From Pseudomonadota bacterium (GTDB taxonomy: Bacteria; Desulfobacterota; Desulfobulbia; Desulfobulbales; JAGXFP01): 64,000 bases of DNA. The stretch lies in contig JAHJAA010000009.1 in NCBI GenBank assembly GCA_018814305.1, positions 39,265-103,264 of the forward strand. The letters are read 5' to 3'. Shown here one piece after another: positions 58,216-64,000 of the stretch. Made by a program: the position numbers and the translations under genes. Every line of letters begins with the position of its first letter. The stretch's first letter is position 1. The notes under the pieces are model-generated. The model saw only the letters and a list, made by a program, of their open reading frames with translations. It did no database searches and was not told where the DNA came from.

Positions 58216-59481
58216 TCAGACCGGTTCCGGCACATAACCTAAAGGCCAGATCTCAGACCACCGCTTTCTCATCTTGTGTTCAAACAGGTTCTTGCCGGAG
58301 TTCGTGGTTTCCTTGAACATTCGTCTGATCCTGTTTTCAAGGCACCCTTGACCGAAGGCAATGACGAGCTCGAGTTCGTGCTCTTTCCGGTTCAGGATCG
58401 TGCCGATCGAGAGCGCACAACCGGCCATCATATCGGCTAAAACATCGATACTTTTTGAGGTAAGAACCTTTTTACGAGTAACGGCCTGTCTGTTATTCGT
58501 GCATAGATCCACGCTTTGAACCATTTCCCACCAGGGATGCATAATGGCTCGATCCTGGTGGCGATTCTTTCGATCCACCGGAGCTACCGACAACCGGACC
58601 CATTCATGGGTGCAGTATTTCCACGCCCCGGTTTTTTTCTTTTCGAGATCTTTCAAGGTATTGATGCCAAGCTGACGAAGAACGGGGCGACGAAGTTGAA
58701 ACTCAACACGGGTTACATGGCCTTCATCGAACTTGGATCGATTCCAGACAGAGGCGAATAATGATTGTTTGGCGGGATTCTTTTGGAGTTCGAGGGTTTT
58801 GTCGTAGATCCGGAGCATGATGTCGCCACGGCCAAATTCAATCCCGGATTCTCGGACCATAGCCCCAGGGGGAAGAGTGCCTTCACTTTGGGCTAGGCTA
58901 ATGCCGGAAATCTGGGAACGAGTTTGATATGATTGATAATGATTTGCCCGGGTGATCCAATGGTCATAACGATCAAGGGGAAGTTCTTCAATATCAAGAC
59001 CGATGAAGTCTGTACAAAGATGGGCTTCACTGACTGTATCTCGAAGGATATGGCCTTTCAGGTGGGCAACAAAACTGAGGATTTCTGAAATTATGAATTT
59101 ATAGCCAGGAGACCAGCAGGAAGAAGAGCCAATATCTATCCAGATATTGGGGGTCGTATCATCCAGGCGACGAGAAAAGAAGATATTTACATCCGCTCGA
59201 GAGATACCATACGTATAGCCGCCTTTTCTTCCGGCAGGATGACAATTAAAAACCATGTCCCCGTTATCACTAAAGGATACCGGAACCGAATCATTGATTT
59301 CCCGAGCTTCATCTTTGGCAGCTTGTAAGATTTCGAAAAAAGAACGATCTTCCCACTTCACATAAAGACCGAACTTGAGACGGTCCAAGCCCGTGGCGAG
59401 TTCGGGACCCCATGTTATTCGCTTTGGGGTCCCGGTCAAAATACCCTTGACGCCTGAGCCTATCGCTTTTAATGTTGCCAT
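58216..59481 (-). CDS. rep: Phage replication initiation protein (Rep_trans/replication initiation factor type)
   Basis: The protein has 421 residues from ATG 59481, preceded by AAGGAGAG. A frame open to 59616 lacks support. The sequence resembles the replication initiation factor family of filamentous phages: TWGPELATGLDRLKFGLYVKW, HLCTDFIGLDIE, LRIYDKTLELQKN, VTRVEFQLRRPVLRQLGI. Such proteins nick the double-stranded replicative form at the origin for rolling-circle replication. Its 5' leader carries a 13-bp perfect hairpin. It is translated on the same strand as the rest of the phage. Confidence 0.8.
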   Translation of the reverse strand: MATLKAIGSGVKGILTGTPKRITWGPELATGLDRLKFGLYVKWEDRSFFEILQAAKDEAREINDSVPVSFSDNGDMVFNCHPAGRKGGYTYGISRADVNIFFSRRLDDTTPNIWIDIGSSSCWSPGYKFIISEILSFVAHLKGHILRDTVSEAHLCTDFIGLDIEELPLDRYDHWITRANHYQSYQTRSQISGISLAQSEGTLPPGAMVRESGIEFGRGDIMLRIYDKTLELQKNPAKQSLFASVWNRSKFDEGHVTRVEFQLRRPVLRQLGINTLKDLEKKKTGAWKYCTHEWVRLSVAPVDRKNRHQDRAIMHPWWEMVQSVDLCTNNRQAVTRKKVLTSKSIDVLADMMAGCALSIGTILNRKEHELELVIAFGQGCLENRIRRMFKETTNSGKNLFEHKMRKRWSEIWPLGYVPEPV

Positions 59482-59960
59482 CGGTTCTCTCCTTGAGGAC
59501 TGGCCCTGATCTTTGTAGTGTCCCGCCAAGAACCTAACAAAGATCAGGGTTTTTTGTGTGGCCGATCCATTTTCAAAAATCGCGGATCGGGGCTCCCGCC
59601 GCAATCGTTCCGCCAAGGGTGAAAACTCTTGTCATAACGTTTGCTTTGCGGAGAATGTTCTTTCTTGAATTTTGTCCTTTCTATGTGAATCGGTATTACT
59701 AATGCAACCGATCTGCTAACTCCAGGGCTCACTAGTTCGATTTCTTTCTCGAACTCGGCCCGATGGGTGTATTTTTTTTCCTTGAAAGGGGAATCGTTTC
59801 AGGGGAAATCAATTGCCAATGAAGGCCCATTTCCCTTCTATAAAACTAATTCCCCTAGGTATTGGTGCTTGTAGTACTAACAGCGCACCGCGCTTCCTCT
59901 AGGCTGATTCTTTGCCAGGGGATAAACACAACTATTTCTTGCAAACTTGTACGCATACAA
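59482..59960. other. Hairpin-rich phage intergenic region (candidate replication origin)
   Basis: This is 479 bases with no supported gene. The strongest structure is a perfect 13-bp inverted repeat, CCCTGATCTTTGT at 59504-59516 and its complement at 59537-59549, followed by six T on the + strand. It lies in the rep leader. Another is CCGATCC at 59562-59568 with its complement at 59584-59590. A third is AGTTCGA at 59734-59740 with its complement at 59749-59755. The 8-mer CCGCCAAG occurs at 59523-59530 (in the first loop) and 59610-59617. Filamentous phages keep their origins and packaging signal in such a region. The assignment is inference. Confidence 0.5.
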
Positions 59961-61037
59961 TCAACCATTCGGATCTGTTAAAAGGTCAGCTGGAATATCT
60001 GCATACATGATTCCGTAGTTGAAACTCACTTGATACGGAAAAGTAGAGAGATCATAAATCTGACCATTAAAGGCAATCCGATAAACTGGGCGTTGTCCTG
60101 GCTTACTATGTTCGACATAATTTAATTTTATCCTCACGGTTTCAGGTTCTTTGATAATGACCTGGCCGGCGCCGTTCTGATCAGAAAGGGGAAGCTCGCT
60201 CGGATCGGCGGGGGAAGGTTGGCCGGAAGCGGTTTGAATAGGTAAAACAGGCAATGATTTATTTTTTGATTTTTCAATTATTTCCATCGATCTCGCTTGA
60301 GCTTTAGCAGTACCAAAAAAATCACCAGTGCCGAGGGAAGAACGAGAGAACAGATAAAGAGAAAGGCAAAAAACAACAGGAATAACAAAGAAAATCGGAT
60401 GTTTGAGAACATTTACATGTTTCATGAATGATTGTTCTTTTATGTCCGCACTGACATAGCTTTTATAACAACGAAAAATTTTATTATTATACGATTTAAC
60501 GTGCTTCGTTAAAGGTTGGCCGCTGGTAGATTCACCGGCGTATGAATAGCAAAGATATTTATTGTTCACAGCAGATCCGAAAAAATTCACCTTTCGATAT
60601 ACGTGGTTCCATTCGGTTAGAGATCTGACCGCTTTATCTACTCGTTCAGCATCTTGAGTGATGATCAGAAGGTTATAGCCTTCATGACGGTGGGTACTGG
60701 CCCAATCACCTAAGTCTTTATTCTTTTGTTTATCCCAATCACGATTCCCAAAAAACTTTTGGCACTCATCAATCACAATCAAGCTGTTTCGTAATGGGCA
60801 ATGGTCCCAAAAGTTTTCTATTACTTCTCGATCAAAGCCCAGATGAAAGAATAAATCGGCAAATTCAATGTGGTTAAGGCCAGACATGACCCGTAAGGCT
60901 TCTTGATGCTCTGATAATTCCATGCCGTCTATATTCGTGTAGACAGGTCTTTTCTTGCGAAGTTGGCCGATAATCTTCTCGACCGCTTCATATGTTTTGC
61001 CGGAACCAGGAGTGCCGGTAAAAAATACAATTGCCAT
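59961..61037 (-). CDS. zot: Zot-like filamentous phage assembly ATPase (pI)
   Basis: The protein has 358 residues. Walker A is GTPGSGKT at 8-15, Walker B SLIVIDECQ at 85-93, and STHRHEGYNLLIITQD is a sensor-like strand. A transmembrane helix lies at about 213-230, giving a cytoplasmic ATPase and periplasmic tail like phage pI/Zot. It drives virion extrusion through the envelope. The ribosome site AAGGATTTGAC before ATG 61037 is repeated 183 bases upstream at the start of a small ORF. Confidence 0.9.
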   Translation of the reverse strand: MAIVFFTGTPGSGKTYEAVEKIIGQLRKKRPVYTNIDGMELSEHQEALRVMSGLNHIEFADLFFHLGFDREVIENFWDHCPLRNSLIVIDECQKFFGNRDWDKQKNKDLGDWASTHRHEGYNLLIITQDAERVDKAVRSLTEWNHVYRKVNFFGSAVNNKYLCYSYAGESTSGQPLTKHVKSYNNKIFRCYKSYVSADIKEQSFMKHVNVLKHPIFFVIPVVFCLSLYLFSRSSLGTGDFFGTAKAQARSMEIIEKSKNKSLPVLPIQTASGQPSPADPSELPLSDQNGAGQVIIKEPETVRIKLNYVEHSKPGQRPVYRIAFNGQIYDLSTFPYQVSFNYGIMYADIPADLLTDPNG

Positions 61038-61046
61038 GTCAAATCC

Positions 61047-61220
61047 TTACAGCCTTTTAAATCGATTTATTTTCATCTGATCAATAATTGGTTTTACTGA
61101 TTCGTAATTTATGCCAGAGGCTAGAGTCCCGTTTGTAAATATGCTTAAAAGATTAATTCTTTGGTTATGATGAAAAGTCATGCCAGTACCAAGAATCCCC
61201 ATCCTGATTACTATTGCCAT
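61047..61220 (-). CDS. 57-residue ORF, possible decayed duplicate of the zot start
   Basis: This frame is just below usual size limits. It shares the 19-base string AAGGATTTGACATGGCAAT (ribosome site plus start) with zot. The product begins MAIVIRMGILGTGMTF where Zot begins MAIVFFTGTPGSGKTY. Residues 26-52 align to Zot 4-30 without gaps, with identities at F, G, T, S, G, Y, E, V, I, I, Q and R. The Walker A Lys is lost in both registers. It starts 1 base after the DUF2523-like stop and ends 10 bases before zot. It may be a relic or may only couple translation. Confidence 0.5.
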   Translation of the reverse strand: MAIVIRMGILGTGMTFHHNQRINLLSIFTNGTLASGINYESVKPIIDQMKINRFKRL

Positions 61221-61221
61221 G

Positions 61222-61557
61222 TCAAATCCTTGTTACTGCGGCAGGGATAATATTAAGAATCATACGAATGGTTATTGCTCCGGCTAAGATCCCGGCGCAT
61301 TGTGGTAAACCTAATTGATTAATGAGATAGATTAATTGGGGGGGTAAATCGGCCCAGGATGCTATTTCAGTGAAAGCCAGTGAAGATAGATCAAGAGCTG
61401 AAATCAAGGTTGTAACGGTGAATAAAAAACCATCGAAAATCATAAAGAAAAAAGAATTGAAAACAGTGAAAAAACCGTCAAGGGCCAGTTTTACAATACT
61501 CCACAAAACGGATGGAATTTTGTAAAAAAACATTAATGTTTTTTCGAAAAAGTTCAT
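61222..61557 (-). CDS. DUF2523-like minor coat protein (pVI-like)
   Basis: The protein has 111 residues and is strongly hydrophobic, with three possible membrane segments. Its C-terminal sequence LPPQLIYLINQLGLPQCAGILAGAITIRMIL fits the DUF2523 family, which lies between the adsorption protein and Zot in many inoviruses and corresponds to pVI at the virion end. Gene order here is the same. The stop is 1 base from the small zot-like ORF. Confidence 0.72.
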   Translation of the reverse strand: MNFFEKTLMFFYKIPSVLWSIVKLALDGFFTVFNSFFFMIFDGFLFTVTTLISALDLSSLAFTEIASWADLPPQLIYLINQLGLPQCAGILAGAITIRMILNIIPAAVTRI

Positions 61558-61561
61558 TACA

Positions 61562-63004
61562 TCAACCTTTTAACAGTACTATTCGAATTGCGACAAATGA
61601 AAAACAAATTAAAAACACTGATCGTAAAACTATTAAAACAGTAGAGTAATCAGCTAGATCAAAATCAAAATCACCATAAGAACCCATATTTACTGTATAG
61701 GATGATTCAGTTGAATTCGGAATATTGAATAAAATTTGATTTGGTAGAGAGAAAAGGGGTGTTGATTTTATATCATCAACAAAGGTTGTAAAACGAGTTG
61801 AATACTGAGATGCATCATTAATCGGTGATGCATATGTACCGGGAACATCTTCATATTTATATTTATTTTCAGAATCAGTTTCTTTAAAATCTGTATCCGA
61901 TAATGTTGTATTTATAGCAACAATGCCAGTGTTAATGTTATCAAGTGTGTCATTTGCTTCGTTCAATTCATCATCAAGAGTTGTTTGAATTTTAGCAGTA
62001 TTTGAAACAATTGAAGCCGTATTATCTATTATTTTACCAAAAGATTGACTATCAGAATCATTTGGATCTGAATTATTAGGATTATCATCCGGTGTGCCGT
62101 GTTCGTCTGGTGATGAAGGAGGTTTGCTATTATCTGTGATACCTTCAAAACATTCACATGGTTTTAATATTATACCATTTTTACAATCAAAGTTTTTAAT
62201 AACACCACCACAATCAATAACACATGATTGCATTTCTTCATTACAATCTACTAATGCTTTTGTACATTCACCTTGATTCGTATCACAATTAAAACTTTTT
62301 AAATTTTCACCTATTGGTTTACAATTTAATTCAAAAAAATCTTTTTCTCGTTGATAACATGAAGGACCACAAATACCAGGATTTTCAAATGTTAATTCAG
62401 TTGGATTTATTAAAAAATCTTGTTCACACATATATTGTGAAAATTCTTGAGGATTACATTCAAAAATCTTTTCCTCTCTTATTGTTTCACAAGTTTTGCA
62501 AAACCAACCTCCGCATGTTTCAGAGTCTGGCCAATTCGCAACATTATTTGAACCTTTACAAGCATTTATTGCTGCTTGAGTTTCATCAGGACAAGGATCA
62601 GGCTGAACATTATTACATTCAGGTAATAATGCCTGAATGTCTAAAACTGAATCATTTGCATGTGAATAATCACGCCAAATCCAATTACCACCACCATTAG
62701 CATATATATCTTTGAAATGATCATCTGCACCACGATCAGAAATTAAACTCCAGCCCGATGAAGTACACTGAAAATCTAAAACCCTGGCATCATAAGCATA
62801 AGGACGGCAAGCGGCAGGGCCTAAAGTATAAGAACCATCACAATTATATAAAATAGAGCAATAATAAGTACTTGAGCCCCATTGCCAAGAGGCGGAACTT
62901 GATGAAAGAATTACACCATAATCACAACCAGTATTTATAGAAGGATCAACAGCATAAACTGATGTTGGAAGGAATAAAGAAAATATAAGAAAATACTTAA
63001 TCAT
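61562..63004 (-). CDS. Filamentous phage adsorption protein (pIII-like)
   Basis: The protein has 480 residues from ATG 63004, which overlaps the previous stop as ATGA. A frame to 63016 would need an ATT start. Signal peptide MIKYFLIFSLFLPTSVYA comes first. The domain that follows has about two dozen Cys (to about residue 285), then a Pro/Asp/Asn/Ser linker (about 295-325), a helical spacer, and a C-terminal membrane anchor ending LRSVFLICFSFVAIRIVLLKG. This N-receptor/linker/C-anchor plan is that of pIII. Codon use is very AT-rich with many Asn and Ser, unlike the host genes. The receptor is unknown; pili are typical for the group. Confidence 0.75.
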   Translation of the reverse strand: MIKYFLIFSLFLPTSVYAVDPSINTGCDYGVILSSSSASWQWGSSTYYCSILYNCDGSYTLGPAACRPYAYDARVLDFQCTSSGWSLISDRGADDHFKDIYANGGGNWIWRDYSHANDSVLDIQALLPECNNVQPDPCPDETQAAINACKGSNNVANWPDSETCGGWFCKTCETIREEKIFECNPQEFSQYMCEQDFLINPTELTFENPGICGPSCYQREKDFFELNCKPIGENLKSFNCDTNQGECTKALVDCNEEMQSCVIDCGGVIKNFDCKNGIILKPCECFEGITDNSKPPSSPDEHGTPDDNPNNSDPNDSDSQSFGKIIDNTASIVSNTAKIQTTLDDELNEANDTLDNINTGIVAINTTLSDTDFKETDSENKYKYEDVPGTYASPINDASQYSTRFTTFVDDIKSTPLFSLPNQILFNIPNSTESSYTVNMGSYGDFDFDLADYSTVLIVLRSVFLICFSFVAIRIVLLKG

Positions 63005-63228
63005 TGAACAACCCAATAAGGTTGATCCGAAGGGGCATCAAAAATTGGACCGGAAATAATAGGGGGTGTGTTGTGAGAAGTTGGTAAAGGTATTGATATG
63101 TGTAAACCATTATTACAATTAGCAATAAAGATTTTGGGAGGTTTAAAAGTATATGTTTTTATTGAATCACAAGTAGAAGGTAAATGAAGAGTTAATACAA
63201 ACATTAATGTGATGAAATATTTTAACAT
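63001..63228 (-). CDS. Small secreted phage protein, unknown function
   Basis: The protein has 75 residues from ATG 63228 (a longer frame to 63270 overlaps the gene before it). It starts MLKYFITLMFVLTLHLPSTCDS, a likely signal peptide. The mature part is short and Pro/Ile-rich with three Cys (CDS, NC). I recognise no family. It directly precedes the adsorption protein with a 4-base overlap, so it may act with it at the virion tip. Confidence 0.55.
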   Translation of the reverse strand: MLKYFITLMFVLTLHLPSTCDSIKTYTFKPPKIFIANCNNGLHISIPLPTSHNTPPIISGPIFDAPSDQPYWVVQ

Positions 63229-63238
63229 AATATCACCA

Positions 63239-63346
63239 TTAAAATTTAATAATGTATCTGACAAATCCAATCAAAAAGAACATAACGAAAAAGCCTATAG
63301 ATAAAGCCACAACACGGATTTTGAAAAATGATGGTAGCTGAATCAT
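63239..63346 (-). CDS. Tiny phage membrane protein, 35 residues
   Basis: The product begins MIQLPSFFKIRV and has one membrane helix (ALSIGFFVMFFLIGFVRYII). It starts with an ATGA overlap on the stop of the upstream tiny ORF. It is probably a minor coat or assembly protein. I cannot tell which. Confidence 0.5.
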   Translation of the reverse strand: MIQLPSFFKIRVVALSIGFFVMFFLIGFVRYIIKF

Positions 63347-63483
63347 GGTCGCACTCTGTTTATAATTCTGATGATCAAAACAAAACCGGCAACTAAAGAA
63401 CTGATTGTTATGAACGGACCACAGAGGGTAACAAAATCGGAAATAAATAACGGAAGATCAAAATTAGGAGGTAAAGTTACCAT
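63343..63483 (-). CDS. Tiny phage membrane protein, 46 residues
   Basis: The product begins MVTLPPNFDLPLF and has a hydrophobic segment (FITISSLVAGFVLIIRII) followed by a basic end (NRVRP). AAGGTGG lies 4 bases before ATG 63483. The acidic front, membrane helix and basic tail are the layout of a filamentous coat protein, without a signal peptide. It is a candidate major or minor coat protein. Confidence 0.5.
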   Translation of the reverse strand: MVTLPPNFDLPLFISDFVTLCGPFITISSLVAGFVLIIRIINRVRP

Positions 63484-63484
63484 G

Positions 63485-63577
63485 TTACCACCTTTTGTTT
63501 GATGAAATCACAAAGGCAATGGCCGATAAGGTACCAGCAAAAAAACTGACGATATCTGACAATTCAATGACGGTCAT
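63485..63577 (-). CDS. Tiny phage membrane protein, 30 residues
   Basis: The product begins MTVIELSDIVSFFAG and ends with a helix and a basic tail (SAIAFVISSNKRW). Its size and layout recall pVII/pIX or a small coat protein. The ATG overlaps the stop of the preceding ORF (ATGA), and the next ORF starts 1 base after its stop. Confidence 0.45.
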   Translation of the reverse strand: MTVIELSDIVSFFAGTLSAIAFVISSNKRW

Positions 63578-63681
63578 ACTTTGCGGAATAAATCTCTGAT
63601 AACTGAAAAGAATTCTCCGCAGATCCAGCCGCACAGCACCAGGCCCAGGCCATAACCGAAAGGAATAACGTTAAATTCCAT
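63574..63681 (-). CDS. Tiny phage membrane protein, 35 residues
   Basis: The product begins MEFNVIPFGYGLGLVLCGWICG and ends FFSVIRDLFRKV: one short Gly/Cys-containing membrane helix and a basic amphipathic tail. AGGATGA precedes ATG 63681 at 5 bases. It lies 1 base after the upstream stop. Probably a minor structural protein of the virion end. Confidence 0.5.
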   Translation of the reverse strand: MEFNVIPFGYGLGLVLCGWICGEFFSVIRDLFRKV

Positions 63682-63682
63682 A

Positions 63683-63943
63683 TCAATCATCCTTTGAAGA
63701 ATCGTAATATCCTTCTTCATCTTCTGTTGATCTTTCGAATCCTGATGAACGTCTAAGTAAATTTGTCAAAATTCGAAAACCCAACAAAATTAAAGAAATT
63801 GCTATGATTCCTGCCATAGCTGTATAAAAATCAGTCAAGATACTTGGAAAAGTATCGGTAACTGAGCGCGGACTCAGAAAATGATGGGAATTTCGGTGAT
63901 TTTGGACGAGATATGTGAAGGAAGAGAAACGGAGCCCCCTCAT
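63683..63943 (-). CDS. Small single-pass membrane protein of the prophage
   Basis: The frame gives 86 residues. A basic, Ser/His-rich front precedes a membrane helix (MAGIIAISLILLGFRILTNLL, about 43-63), followed by an acidic tail (STEDEEGYYDSSKDD). The first ATG (63943) lies in one arm of a hairpin and has no Shine-Dalgarno. The true start could be the Met at the beginning of the helix (63817) or elsewhere. I do not recognise the family. Confidence 0.45.
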   Translation of the reverse strand: MRGLRFSSFTYLVQNHRNSHHFLSPRSVTDTFPSILTDFYTAMAGIIAISLILLGFRILTNLLRRSSGFERSTEDEEGYYDSSKDD

Positions 63944-63973
63944 GTTTCTTGGCGGAAGCGTTTAGGGGGCTCC
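63931..63973. repeat. Large phage hairpin near the window edge
   Basis: GGAGCCCCCT at 63931-63940 pairs perfectly with AGGGGGCTCC at 63964-63973 across a 23-base loop. The loop contains CTTGGCGGAA (63948-63957), the complement of TTCCGCCAAG found in the rep-proximal intergenic region (59608-59617). It overlaps the nominal start of the 86-residue frame. A packaging signal, origin or transcription stop are all possible. Confidence 0.55.
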
Positions 63974-64000
63974 TACCCCTAAAAGGTAGAAGAAATAATA

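Larger units (their letters stand above)
56562..64000 (-). mobile_element. Filamentous (inovirus-type) prophage, right part beyond window
   Basis: All genes are on the minus strand. From the far end to the attachment site they are: a membrane protein, four tiny ORFs of 30-46 residues, a small secreted protein, a cysteine-rich adsorption protein with C-terminal anchor, a DUF2523-like protein, Zot, a replication initiator, a CxxC protein and a tyrosine integrase. Zot plus Rep plus a large secreted protein with a C-terminal membrane anchor is diagnostic of filamentous phage. The structural part is markedly AT-rich compared with the host. No secretin, ssDNA-binding protein or repressor is recognisable in the visible part. 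Confidence 0.87.

Noticed and set aside
59961..61037. Zot as a secreted enterotoxin
   Set aside because: In filamentous phages this protein is the assembly ATPase. Walker motifs and gene order support that role, and nothing here points to a toxin.
62314..62700. 128-residue plus-strand frame inside the adsorption protein gene
   Set aside because: It is a low-complexity shadow of AT-rich DNA. The opposite-strand gene has a signal peptide, an anchor and coupled neighbours.

Overview
The window looks like a chromosomal segment of a Gram-negative member of the Desulfobacterota (former Deltaproteobacteria), possibly Desulfobulbales-like. That placement is inference. It rests on an ATP synthase operon of the form b'-b-delta-alpha-gamma-beta-epsilon without the a and c genes, a PurS-PurL fusion, RicT beside MetG and HolB, and a type II secretion cluster plus a type IV minor pilin cluster with PilY1. 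The host DNA is moderately GC-rich. The last 7.4 kb is clearly more AT-rich and is a filamentous prophage.

Layout. 1-5.4 kb (+): end of a type II secretion operon (gspK 3' end, gspL, gspM, gspC, gspD), with a MITE-like element inserted exactly at the Shine-Dalgarno site of gspM. 5.5-11.4 kb (+): a sensing and uptake module made of an ABC-type substrate-binding protein, a membrane histidine kinase, an NtrC-type regulator and a TonB-dependent receptor. 11.4-19.4 kb (+): tRNA modification, repair and translation genes (mnmA, mtaB, cinA, recA, alaS). 19.8-25.8 kb (+): ATP synthase operon ending in a strong terminator. 25.8-27.9 kb: a CheX-like phosphatase (-) and a glutamate synthase small-subunit homologue (+).

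28-44 kb is almost all minus strand: an AMIN/amidase_3 cell-wall amidase, mutS, a HIT protein, a YfcE-like phosphoesterase, YggU, divIVA, yggT, metG, ricT, holB, a YhaM-like HD nuclease and purSL. 44.4-52.6 kb (+) is a pilus tip operon: four proteins with type III prepilin signals (GspH/FimT-, PilW-, PilV- and PilE-like), a PilX-like protein, and a large PilY1 carrying a cysteine-rich insertion inside its von Willebrand A fold. A GspE/PilB ATPase, an AbrB-PIN toxin-antitoxin pair, smpB and ssrA (tmRNA) follow.

56.56-64 kb (-, running off the window) is an inovirus-type prophage inserted at the 3' end of ssrA. It has a tyrosine integrase, a small CxxC protein, a replication initiator, a hairpin-rich intergenic region, a Zot assembly ATPase, a short ORF that looks like a decayed duplicate of the zot start, a DUF2523-like minor coat protein, a cysteine-rich adsorption protein and a tightly overlapping run of tiny membrane proteins. 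The phage supplies the terminator now found after ssrA. No phage secretin is visible. The host GspD could serve that role, as EpsD does for CTXphi; this is inference.
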